Assembly: GCA_027310725.1 (NCBI GenBank) | Contig: DAIDAG010000034.1 | Coordinates: forward strand, 1-64,000 | Source of the DNA: Sideroxydans sp. | Lineage (GTDB): Bacteria > Pseudomonadota > Gammaproteobacteria > Burkholderiales > Gallionellaceae | Direction of reading: 5' to 3' | Length of the DNA stretch: 64,000 nucleotides | Shown: positions 25,524-33,377 of the stretch, piece after piece | How positions within the stretch are numbered: the stretch's first letter is position 1 | How the letters are laid out: the number at the start of each line of letters is the position of its first letter | Notes under the pieces: model-generated | Databases searched by the model: none | What the model was told of the DNA's origin: nothing | What the model saw: only the letters and a program-made list of their open reading frames with translations | Position numbers and translations under genes: made by a program

Positions 25524-27695
25524 ATGAAAAAACAGACACACCTTCTCGATTCAATATTGCGCAATTGGAATTTACGGCGGACATCTGTCGTGCAGCTTTG
25601 GTCATTCCTGGGCTGTCTATTGTGTTTATTGAACGCATCCGCCACGTTGGCCGGTGTGATGACGCACGAGGAATTGGTAAAGCGCTACCCGCCCCCCTAT
25701 ATTGTGGGTGAAAAGGACATCAACACGCCGGTATGGCCAATCTATCAACAGAATGCCACTGAAAACAGATTGGTAGGTTATGTCTTTGAATCAATCGATC
25801 TGGCGCCCATTCCGGGTTTTGCCGGCGTACCGTTCAATCTTTTGATCACACTCGACCCGCAGGGCAGCTTCCTGGATGTAAAAGTTCTTTCGCAACATGA
25901 ACCGGTCTTTGTCGACGGTCTTGGTGAAGGTCCGCTCATTTCATTCATCAATCAATATAAAGGCCTATCGCTCAAGCAAAACATGAGGATATTGACCGGT
26001 TCCAATAGTGCGAAGAACTTGTCAGATGAATCAGCCCAGTTGGACGGCATCACAAAGGCGACCGCTTCCGTACACATTATTAACCAAACTATCCTTTCTT
26101 CTGCACTCAGGGTGGCGCGAAAGAAGCTCGGCTTTGCCGAAGGCCGCGATCCGGAGTTGATGGGACGGGTCAAGCCGGACGTTTTGGAATCGCACAGCAT
26201 TAGCGATCTGGTCAATTCCGGTTTGATTGAGCATGTCATATTGAGCAATGCCGAAATCGAAAAGAAATTTATCGGAACCAAAGGAAGTGGACTGGATGCC
26301 GATGCAGTCGCGCACCCCAAAGATACCTTCTTGGATTTATATATGGCTTATGTTTCGGTCCCGAGCATCGGCCGGAATTTATTGAGCGAAGCGGCATGGA
26401 AGAAACTGCAAAACAGGCTGGAACCCGGAGATCAAGCCATTCTGATCATGTCGAAAGGGCGCTACAGCATTATCGCCGAGGACTTTGTTCGTGGCGGCAC
26501 GTCTGATCGGATTATTTTGAAACAGGATAATTTGCCGATTGAAATGCGGGATTTGAATCTGGATCTTGAGGTGAAGACAAATTCGGGGATGGAAATGGGG
26601 AGCGTCACCGTTTTTAAAATCAACAGTCAGGCAGGACTGGATCCGTCCAGGCCTCTCGATTTTGTGTTGCCGGTGACACGCTACAAAGGGATTATTTTCC
26701 CGGAGAAAATCAATCAGGACTTTACTTTCAGTTTTACGCTTCCTGCGCGTTTTTATACCGCGCCGGAGAGCGACAACAAATCCTGGGTTGGTATTTGGCA
26801 CGACAAGCTGGGAGAAATTATCGTTCTTATAATTGGCTTGGCGATCTTGACACTCGCGCTCGTGTTTCAAAAAATACTGGTTGCGGAAGAGCGCCGTTTC
26901 AAAACGTTTAGGAATTTTTATCTCCTATTCACCCTGTTCTTCATTGGTTGGTATGCGCAGGGTCAACTGTCCATAGTTAACCTTACCGGCCTGTTGCAGG
27001 CAGTGGCAGCTGTCCGCAGCCTCGGTTACTTTCTTTACGACCCGGTCACGATGATTCTGTTGATCTTTGTTTGCATCTCTCTGGTGGTGTGGGGACGCGG
27101 AACATTTTGCGGCTGGTTATGCCCTTTTGGTGCGCTACAGGAATTTACGGCCAAAATCGGCAAGTTGCTTAAGCTCCCGCAAATCCGGCTCAAGCCAACA
27201 ACAGATACCCGGCTGAAATGGCTTAAATACCTAGTGCTGGCGGTAATTCTGGTCAGCGCAATTTTTTCGTCGCACATCACCGACATGGTCGTTGAGATCG
27301 AACCGTTCAAGACAGCAATTACGCTCAATTTCATGCGCTCCTGGCCCTTTGTTTTGTACGCCATTGGTTTGCTCGTGGCCAACATGGTTGTGTACAAATT
27401 TTTCTGCCGCTTTTTATGTCCTTTCGGCGCCGGCCTTGCAGTGCTGGGGCGTTTCCGGATACTGGACTGGATACCGCGCCGAAAAGAGTGCGGGAAGCCG
27501 TGCCAAATTTGCCGTCACCAATGCGCCTATCAGGCAATTGCGCGGGACGGCAAGATTCAATACGAGGAATGCTTCCAGTGCATGGATTGCGTAATCGTAT
27601 ATGCAAGCGATGAAAAATGTGCGCCGCTCATGCTGGAAAAAAGGCGCGCACGTATCGTTCCAATTGTGGATACGCACACTTCAAAAGGGATGTGA
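25524..27695 (+). CDS. NosR/NirI-family membrane flavoprotein with polyferredoxin domain
   Basis: 723 residues, full NosR length. Signal segment to about residue 43; a periplasmic FMN-binding domain with the flavinylation motif DGITKATAS (174-182, T180 the probable covalent FMN site added by ApbE) and the family hallmark VFVDGLGEGPL; then about five membrane helices (from residue 430 on). Two CX3CP motifs (C529/C533 and C628/C632) and two C-terminal [4Fe-4S] clusters (C656, C660, C663, C667; C683, C686, C689, C699) complete the domain order. NosR passes electrons from quinol to nitrous oxide reductase, but no nosZ, nosD or nosL is in the window. Divergent from the alcohol dehydrogenase, it may exchange electrons with that system instead. 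Confidence 0.88.
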   Translation: MKKQTHLLDSILRNWNLRRTSVVQLWSFLGCLLCLLNASATLAGVMTHEELVKRYPPPYIVGEKDINTPVWPIYQQNATENRLVGYVFESIDLAPIPGFAGVPFNLLITLDPQGSFLDVKVLSQHEPVFVDGLGEGPLISFINQYKGLSLKQNMRILTGSNSAKNLSDESAQLDGITKATASVHIINQTILSSALRVARKKLGFAEGRDPELMGRVKPDVLESHSISDLVNSGLIEHVILSNAEIEKKFIGTKGSGLDADAVAHPKDTFLDLYMAYVSVPSIGRNLLSEAAWKKLQNRLEPGDQAILIMSKGRYSIIAEDFVRGGTSDRIILKQDNLPIEMRDLNLDLEVKTNSGMEMGSVTVFKINSQAGLDPSRPLDFVLPVTRYKGIIFPEKINQDFTFSFTLPARFYTAPESDNKSWVGIWHDKLGEIIVLIIGLAILTLALVFQKILVAEERRFKTFRNFYLLFTLFFIGWYAQGQLSIVNLTGLLQAVAAVRSLGYFLYDPVTMILLIFVCISLVVWGRGTFCGWLCPFGALQEFTAKIGKLLKLPQIRLKPTTDTRLKWLKYLVLAVILVSAIFSSHITDMVVEIEPFKTAITLNFMRSWPFVLYAIGLLVANMVVYKFFCRFLCPFGAGLAVLGRFRILDWIPRRKECGKPCQICRHQCAYQAIARDGKIQYEECFQCMDCVIVYASDEKCAPLMLEKRRARIVPIVDTHTSKGM

Positions 27696-27870
27696 CGCGA
27701 AATACCTCGCGGAGAAATACGTTAATTTCAAGCCTCACCCGGTTTGGGGTGATGAATGATTACCGATTAGCACAAACAGATGCGCTGAAACCAATGCGTC
27801 TTGCTGTTGAACACTCCATGTCGGGCCGAAAGACGTGGTTGCAGAGACAAGAAAAATTTTCGAGCCGGCC
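27696..27870. other. Gap between the NosR-like gene and the next sigma-54 promoter
   Basis: 175 bp. Contains TGTTGAACACTCCATGTC (27805-27822) and GAGACA (27844), similar to strings upstream of the other sigma-54 promoters. No gene seen. Confidence 0.35.
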
Positions 27871-27885
27871 TGGCATGATGATTGC
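27871..27885 (+). promoter_or_regulatory. Sigma-54 (-24/-12) promoter of the DUF779-TonB receptor unit
   Basis: TGGCATGATGATTGC matches TGGCAYG-N4-TTGC exactly. Predicted start near 27897, giving an unusually long leader of about 180 nt to the DUF779 start. A 77-codon frame within it (27964-28197) has no family features and overlaps DUF779. Confidence 0.8.
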
Positions 27886-28075
27886 TGCACCAACGGCATG
27901 GTACTTATGGTTATGAATCAATTAACCCCAAAGTAGCTCAACCGCATAGGGTTTATTGCAAACATGAACGTGGCTAGTTACGGTAAGCAGTGCGTACCGA
28001 CCCTTTTTTGCAGCGTCACGAGAATGCCGATCTGCTGCAATACATATTCCAGATATCTACTGCGCGTTGAACATT

Positions 28076-28450
28076 ATGAAACCTATGACAGAAAATTTGT
28101 TTACACGAGTTGTCGCGACAGACAGCGCATTGGCGCTACTTGCATTGCTGCGGGAAAAGCACGGTCCATTGCTGTTTTATCAACCAGGAGGACCTAACGA
28201 CTGTAGCACTCTGATGTGTTATGCGTTGGGCGAATTCAGTGCCGGCAGTGACGAAGTCTATCTGGACAACCTTGATGGCATGCCTTTTTACGTGGAGCAT
28301 GAAAAGTTCGAACTCTGGAAGCGTTCTCAACTGACCATCGATGTGGTCAATGATACCGGTGCAACCGACTCGCTTGATCATGGTACCGGAAAGCACTTCT
28401 TGACGCGCTCGCGCCTGCTGTCAGATGAGGAGAATAAGTTGCTGGAGTAA
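28076..28450 (+). CDS. DUF779 protein, aldehyde/alcohol-metabolism associated
   Basis: 124 residues from ATG 28076 (TTG 28067 and ATG 28085 also possible; no strong binding site). Matches DUF779 throughout: RVVATDSALALLALLREKHGPLLFYQPGG, LMCYALGEF, DEVYLDNLDGMPFYVEHEKFELWK, LTIDVVNDTG, GKHFLTRSRLLSDEE. DUF779 genes usually lie next to aldehyde or alcohol dehydrogenase genes under AcoR-type control; their biochemical role is unknown. The usual cysteine pair after GG (GGCCDGSSPMC) is altered to GGPNDCSTLMC, so a metal site built on those cysteines may be changed. Confidence 0.85.
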   Translation: MKPMTENLFTRVVATDSALALLALLREKHGPLLFYQPGGPNDCSTLMCYALGEFSAGSDEVYLDNLDGMPFYVEHEKFELWKRSQLTIDVVNDTGATDSLDHGTGKHFLTRSRLLSDEENKLLE

Positions 28451-28547
28451 TCGAATATTGCGGAACCGCATCACACTGCCGACCGGGGCTGAATTCAAGC
28501 CAGACATTGTTGAGATATTGAGTGAGTGCACCCGAAAGTAATTGCCA

Positions 28548-30839
28548 ATGATTCGTCCCTTGAAACCATTGCATGCATCCGGAAGGGTAATTTCCCGGAA
28601 ATCGTTGCCCAATGTCATCCAAGTGACACTGAGTGGGCTGGCGCTCATGCTTCAAGTACAAACTTGCGCTGCCGAAACGGAAACCAATGGCGAACAGGTA
28701 CTTCCGGATATTATCGTGACAGCCACGATGCCACTTCCCGGCCTCGGCCTGCCGTTGCGGGATGTTGCAGCCAACCTGCAGACAGTCAAAGGCGAAGAAG
28801 TTGAGCGGCAACACTCCGGCAATATCACCGAGTACCTGGAGCAAAATATGGGTAGTGTGACGATCAACTCAGCCCAGGGAAACCCCTATCAGCCGGATGT
28901 CAGCTTTCGCGGTTTCACCGCTTCGCCGCTGTTGGGGACTCCGCAGGGTCTGTCGGTTTTTCAGGACGGTGTCCGTATCAACGAGCCATTTGGCGATGTC
29001 GTCAACTGGGATTTGCTGCCGCAGTCGGCGATCGCAAATCTTCAGATCATTCCAGGTACAAATCCGATATTCGGATTGAATACATTAGGCGGTGCAATTG
29101 CGATTACGACAAAAGGTGGGCGAACCAACCCGGGGGGGCAGATAGAGATGTCGGACGGTTCCTTCGGTCGAAAAACAATCGAATTTGAGAAGGGCGGCGC
29201 GACCGATAATCTGGACTATTTTGTCACTGCCAACGATGCAACGGATCATGGTTGGGCCGAGCACAATGCAAGCCGGATCAAGCAGATGTTCGGCAAGGTC
29301 GGCTATCAGGATGCCGATACGAGCGCAAATATGAGCCTGACCGCAGCAAACAACGCTATGCAGGGCACGCAAACCATTCCGCGCTCTTTTCTCAACAATC
29401 CCGGTCAGGCTTACACCTATCCGGATCAGAACGTTAACCGGGCTGCACTCTGGAGCTTTTCCGGCAGTCATTTTTATAATGACGACGTGCAGTTGACAAC
29501 CAATGCTTATTCTCGAAACTACAGCAACGCAAATTCCAGCAGCAACGTAAACGGCAATTATGGTGTAAACAATTCGATTGAGGCTACAAATGCATTTTCA
29601 ACGATAGACCAGAACAGTTACGGGATTGGCTTTCAACTCAGTTATCTGGGGAAACTCGCTGCCATGGAAAATCAGTTTGTGACTGGAATCTCCGGCGATT
29701 TTGCGGATTCCATCTTCAAGAATTTCAGCCAGAATGCCCAATTTACCGCGGACCGAAATACGGTGGGTATCGACCAATTTGTACTCGGGACTGATGCCAA
29801 AACCTATAACAGCAATCTCGGTATTTTCATGTCCGATACCTTGTCGCTCAACCGGCAATGGTCGATTACTACATCCGGTCGTTACAATGATGCGCGCGTC
29901 ACCATCAACGACCAGACCGGAATGCAGCCACTACTGAATGGCGATCATGTATTTTCGCGTTTCAATCCCGGGCTGGGCACGACCTACAATCCCAAGCCGG
30001 GACTAACCTTCTATACAAACTACAACGAAGGCATGCGCGCGCCCACAGCCATCGAACTTGCTTGCGCAGACCCAAGCGCGCCTTGTTCACTACCGAATGA
30101 TTTTATTGCCGATCCGGCCTTGAATCCGGTGATTGCCAGAACAGCCGAGTTCGGAGCACGCGGAAATTTTGGCGACGGGTCGAAATGGAGCGCGTCGGCA
30201 TTTCGGACTACTCTGGACAATGACATCGAATTTGTAAGCAGTAGCGGTGCCACGACCAACACAGGGTATTTTCAGAATGTCGGACAGACACGCAGACAAG
30301 GTATCGAGGTCGCGGCCAATACTATCGTGGGGAAACTTGGTGTCGGCATGAGCTATAGCTACATTGATGCAAGCTATCAGACACCCTTTGTCGAGCAGAG
30401 TGCGAGCAATTCGAGCGCAAACGCCAATGGTAATATTAACGTGCAACCGGGCAACAAGATACCTGGCATTCCGCGAAACACCTTCAAGCTACTTCTGGAT
30501 TATGCAGCGATGCCACAGTGGGACATCGGTGCTAATCTTTTGTACCGCAGCGCAATTTTTGCGCGAGGAGACGAAAATAACCAGGACATAAATGGCATGA
30601 TTGCCGGTTACTCTGTGGTCAATATGTTTACGAACTATGCGCTCTCCAAGCATCTGCAACTGTTCGCGCGCGTGGACAATTTGTTTAACAGGCAATATGC
30701 GGACTTTGGTGTTCTTGGGCAAAACTTCTTCAACGGCCCCGGACACACCTTCGATGGAAACAACATTAGCAACGAGCAATTCATTGCTCCAAGCGCACCG
30801 CGCGGCGGATGGATAGGTTTAAGATATTTGTGGATGTGA
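28548..30839 (+). CDS. TonB-dependent outer-membrane receptor, ligand unknown
   Basis: 763 residues from ATG 28548. Signal peptide to about CAAET; TonB box-like PDIIVTAT; plug with LEQNMGSVTINSAQGNPYQ, SFRGFTASPLLGTPQGLSVFQDGVRINE and IIPGTNPIFGLNTLGGAIAITTKGG; barrel with a carboxy-terminal WIGLRYLWM. It is not of the PqqU/YncD type. It follows DUF779 after 97 bp, downstream of the same sigma-54 promoter, so it is part of the alcohol regulon. Possible ligands include a lanthanide chelator, since the dehydrogenase appears lanthanide-dependent, or another metal complex; the sequence does not decide. Confidence 0.88.
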   Translation: MIRPLKPLHASGRVISRKSLPNVIQVTLSGLALMLQVQTCAAETETNGEQVLPDIIVTATMPLPGLGLPLRDVAANLQTVKGEEVERQHSGNITEYLEQNMGSVTINSAQGNPYQPDVSFRGFTASPLLGTPQGLSVFQDGVRINEPFGDVVNWDLLPQSAIANLQIIPGTNPIFGLNTLGGAIAITTKGGRTNPGGQIEMSDGSFGRKTIEFEKGGATDNLDYFVTANDATDHGWAEHNASRIKQMFGKVGYQDADTSANMSLTAANNAMQGTQTIPRSFLNNPGQAYTYPDQNVNRAALWSFSGSHFYNDDVQLTTNAYSRNYSNANSSSNVNGNYGVNNSIEATNAFSTIDQNSYGIGFQLSYLGKLAAMENQFVTGISGDFADSIFKNFSQNAQFTADRNTVGIDQFVLGTDAKTYNSNLGIFMSDTLSLNRQWSITTSGRYNDARVTINDQTGMQPLLNGDHVFSRFNPGLGTTYNPKPGLTFYTNYNEGMRAPTAIELACADPSAPCSLPNDFIADPALNPVIARTAEFGARGNFGDGSKWSASAFRTTLDNDIEFVSSSGATTNTGYFQNVGQTRRQGIEVAANTIVGKLGVGMSYSYIDASYQTPFVEQSASNSSANANGNINVQPGNKIPGIPRNTFKLLLDYAAMPQWDIGANLLYRSAIFARGDENNQDINGMIAGYSVVNMFTNYALSKHLQLFARVDNLFNRQYADFGVLGQNFFNGPGHTFDGNNISNEQFIAPSAPRGGWIGLRYLWM

Positions 30840-30960
30840 GAGATTCGCCTTGATGGTATAAAAACACTCAATTAAAGGGATGTGCCAGAGTACTATGAAG
30901 TGAAGAGGAGACAGATTCCTGGCAGCCAGTTCTGCCATAACTTTCAAGAGGTATTTCATC

Positions 30961-31185
30961 GTGAATGCAAATCGTTTCAATTCGATCATGGATGTCACCA
31001 GAAACAAAGCGAAAGTGACCACCCATGTTGGCAAGCGGCCTTCGGAGAGAGTTATTACGACTGAAAAGAAGAAGTTGAATATGGTGAACGTTCGATCTGA
31101 TTCAGTATCTGTCAACAATACTTCCGGCCCTGTCTTCAGCAAAGGAATTGAGGTGAATGCATTTTCATGTGGAGGATTTATCTGA
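30961..31185 (+). CDS. Possible small protein coupled to cytochrome b561 gene
   Basis: 74 residues from GTG 30961, with AGAGG nine bases upstream. The stop overlaps the next start as TGATG (31183-31187), which suggests translational coupling. The product is basic and polar (VTRNKAKVTTHVGKRPSERVITTEKKKLN) with no recognised domain, signal or membrane segment. It could be an accidental frame; the overlap is the main argument for it. Confidence 0.35.
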   Translation: MNANRFNSIMDVTRNKAKVTTHVGKRPSERVITTEKKKLNMVNVRSDSVSVNNTSGPVFSKGIEVNAFSCGGFI

Positions 31186-31754
31186 TGAACTCAAAATCTG
31201 CTGGAGATACTACTGATGGCCGCGAACGTTACACCTTGCTGGCGATTGTCTTGCATTGGGTGTTCGCATTTCTGGTAATAGGCATGTTATTTTTAGGCTA
31301 TTACATGGTGGACTTGCCGAAAGGGACACCCAATCGGGCATTTTATTTCAACCTGCATAAATCGTTCGGTGTGCTGGCAGGTGTGCTGATATTGTTGCGC
31401 TTGTACTGGCGTTTGACGCACCCTGTAGCTCTTCTATCGACCGGCATACAACGCTGGACGGACAAGGCGGCGTGGTGGAACCATCGACTGCTGTATCTTT
31501 GCATGGTGCTTCAGCCGGCGACTGGTTATTTATCGTCGTCGTTCAATAAATATGGGGTTAAGTTCTTCGGAGTTGCTCTTCCTAGCTGGGGTTGGGAAAA
31601 TGCACAACTCCGCGATTTATTCATGAATTTTCACCATCTGATATCAATCTTGCTTGTAGCGCTCATAGTGATTCATGTTTTAGCGGCATTCAAGCATCTG
31701 TTATTGGATAAAGACCAGGTATTACAACGAATGCTTCCTTGGAGTGAAAAATAG
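31185..31754 (+). CDS. Cytochrome b561 family membrane protein
   Basis: 189 residues from ATG 31185, preceded by GGAGG. Four hydrophobic helices (about 21-45, 59-79, 105-125, 149-172). Helix histidines in AIVLHWVFA, FNLHKSFGVL, WWNHRLLYL and NFHHLISILLVALIVIHVLAAFKH can ligate two b hemes, as in the prokaryotic b561/YodB family. These proteins exchange electrons between periplasmic donors or acceptors and the quinone pool. As the last gene of the alcohol region it may connect the quinoprotein chain to quinone. Confidence 0.88.
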   Translation: MNSKSAGDTTDGRERYTLLAIVLHWVFAFLVIGMLFLGYYMVDLPKGTPNRAFYFNLHKSFGVLAGVLILLRLYWRLTHPVALLSTGIQRWTDKAAWWNHRLLYLCMVLQPATGYLSSSFNKYGVKFFGVALPSWGWENAQLRDLFMNFHHLISILLVALIVIHVLAAFKHLLLDKDQVLQRMLPWSEK

Positions 31755-31842
31755 ACTAAGCGATATGTGACCTGAAGTGGCTCCGCTTGATTGAATTGAA
31801 TAGGGCTTTCTATTTCTTAAGTGGATGCCTTGCGGTTAATGC

Positions 31843-32221
31843 CTACGCTGCTTTTTTGCATTGCAGGCAGGTTTTTGAAGTAAAGCTCATCCGGTGTTTT
31901 GTTGTCATTTGTCGATTCGGCGGGCAGATCTTCTTCCGATGTGCCTTGCATTGCTGCATTAGCGGCAGCTTATGGGTTTGGTCGATCATTTCTTTACGCT
32001 CAGTAATCCCGCCCTGGTGAGCCCTTTTTCTGAAAAATCCTTCTCCAGTCTCGGCGGGATCGACTCCTTCAAATCCTAACTGGCTCATATCCATTTCATC
32101 CACAAAGACATCGGCGACTCGAACCGGATTGGCCTCAGCAACGTAGTCATCGATGAGTTGTTAACAAGGTTGCTTGATTGCGATCTTTGCCTTTGATGAA
32201 CTGCTTGATGTGCGCTCCCAT
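31843..32221 (-). pseudogene. IS1182-family transposase remnant
   Basis: Read on the minus strand from ATG 32221, the start FIKGKDRNQATLL is followed, after a frameshift, by DDYVAEANPVRVADVFVDEMDMSQLGFEGVDPAETG. These are the conserved first 60 residues of IS1182-type transposases. After AETG the family sequence is lost, with only a cysteine-containing tail (TCLQCKKAA) resembling the C-terminal region. The frameshift and missing catalytic core show a decayed, internally deleted copy. The rest of 31755-32228 holds no other gene. Confidence 0.7.
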
Positions 32222-32228
32222 AAAAGAG

Positions 32229-33005
32229 TTATTTTCCTAGCGGTAAGGAAACAACTGTCTTAACCACCCATCGTTCGGAAAAATCATTCCAGCCGTGCCC
32301 AATTCCAATGTTTAAGTCCATATTCTTTGCTTTCATGTCAACGACAGCGAAGGTCTGCTGGCTTTGTTGATTTAGGGGACCAATATGGCTAATAGGTCCT
32401 AAATCGCCATAGTGTTCAATGCCCAAGCTGTAGCTTGGATCAACTTGGTAAGCGATCTTGAATTTGGCTGCAGAATCCAGTTGCGATGATCCATTACCCG
32501 AAATCATGGAGCCGATTTCAGGATTGGCAGCTACCGTTAGTCGACCGGTTCGATATCCCAACACCAGCTTGAATTCTGCATCAAGGTTGTTTGTGGATAA
32601 TGTTGCCGGAAGGCGACCTGCTTCAAACAACCCACCGAGAAACAGCCCATCAACGTCTTCATTATCAGGGCGAATCGGAATGGTTAACAAACCTATCCGT
32701 CCTCCGTCAGCCCTCGCTTCTCCGTTAAGTCCTACTGTTGAATATAATTGAAAATCGATCTGTGTATCTTTTGTGATTCCATAAGAAATATCCGGGCTGG
32801 CTTGGAGCAAGTGGAAGGTTGGACGCAGCCCTTCGGCAGCAGGCTTGTTGGAGCCGGATATGGTGTAGCTTGAAATAACATCAACCCGATATTCGCCCGG
32901 CCGATTGAGTTCATCTAATTGCACTTCAAGCTCGTCAGGCAGTGCCTGCACCAAATGGCTTGTCGAAAAAAGGACGAACAGCACAAAAAGCTGTAAGGAA
33001 CGCAT
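32229..33005 (-). CDS. Putative outer-membrane beta-barrel protein
   Basis: 258 residues. A signal peptide (MRSLQLFVLFVLFSTSHLVQA) is followed by alternating polar/hydrophobic strands (YRVDVISSYTISG, TQIDFQLYSTVGL, AEFKLVLGYRTGRLTVAANPEIGS, AKFKIAYQVDPSYSLGIEHYGDLG, MDLNIGIGHGWND, WVVKTVVSLPLG), the pattern of a small outer-membrane barrel. The specific family was not recognised. It lies 145 bp after the small membrane protein gene on the same strand as amt. Confidence 0.65.
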   Translation of the reverse strand: MRSLQLFVLFVLFSTSHLVQALPDELEVQLDELNRPGEYRVDVISSYTISGSNKPAAEGLRPTFHLLQASPDISYGITKDTQIDFQLYSTVGLNGEARADGGRIGLLTIPIRPDNEDVDGLFLGGLFEAGRLPATLSTNNLDAEFKLVLGYRTGRLTVAANPEIGSMISGNGSSQLDSAAKFKIAYQVDPSYSLGIEHYGDLGPISHIGPLNQQSQQTFAVVDMKAKNMDLNIGIGHGWNDFSERWVVKTVVSLPLGK

Positions 33006-33150
33006 AAAATTTGTGCTGCAATACTGAGATGATTAAGTATAGCAGCGGCCATAAACTAACCGGCGATACGATACCAGTCAACAGTTGTATCCCGATCGCT
33101 GTATTTACTTTTTTTATCAATTTTCGCGTGAAGCGATTATTTCCACATTA

Positions 33151-33249
33151 TCATTCCGGGAAATACTTTTTCTTGTGCAAATAGATTAGAGTCCCAAGAA
33201 ATCCAAACACCCAAGTCCATAACAATACCAATCCAATATAGCTACTCAT
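33151..33249 (-). CDS. Small single-span membrane protein (32 residues)
   Basis: ATG 33249 is preceded by ATGGAGAAAGCA, a good ribosome-binding site with proper spacing. The product begins MSSYIGLVLLWTWVFGFLG, has one hydrophobic helix (about residues 4-24), and ends HKKKYFPE, so the positive charges place the C-terminus in the cytoplasm. It lies in the amt to outer-membrane-protein gap on the same strand. Not recognised as a known family; codon use and start signal make it more likely real than chance. Confidence 0.55.
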   Translation of the reverse strand: MSSYIGLVLLWTWVFGFLGTLIYLHKKKYFPE

Positions 33250-33377
33250 TGCTTTCTCCATATTTCAAATTAATGAAGGTTTCCGGTTTCGCAATAACCA
33301 GTTGAGACTGCCTAGTTCATCCAGACTGACTTTATTGTTTCGTAAAAAAATTCATTGTCACGAAACGTCAATCACAC

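Noticed and set aside
25524-27695. Reading the NosR-like gene as evidence of denitrification
   Set aside because: No nosZ, nosD, nosF, nosY or nosL is visible, so the window gives no support for nitrous oxide reduction.
27964-28197. 77-codon frame overlapping DUF779
   Set aside because: Out of frame with the conserved DUF779 product, cysteine- and arginine-rich, no start signal.
30919-30935. TGGCAGCCAGTTCTGCC as sigma-54 promoter for cytochrome b561
   Set aside because: GG-to-GC distance is one base too long, which is normally not tolerated.
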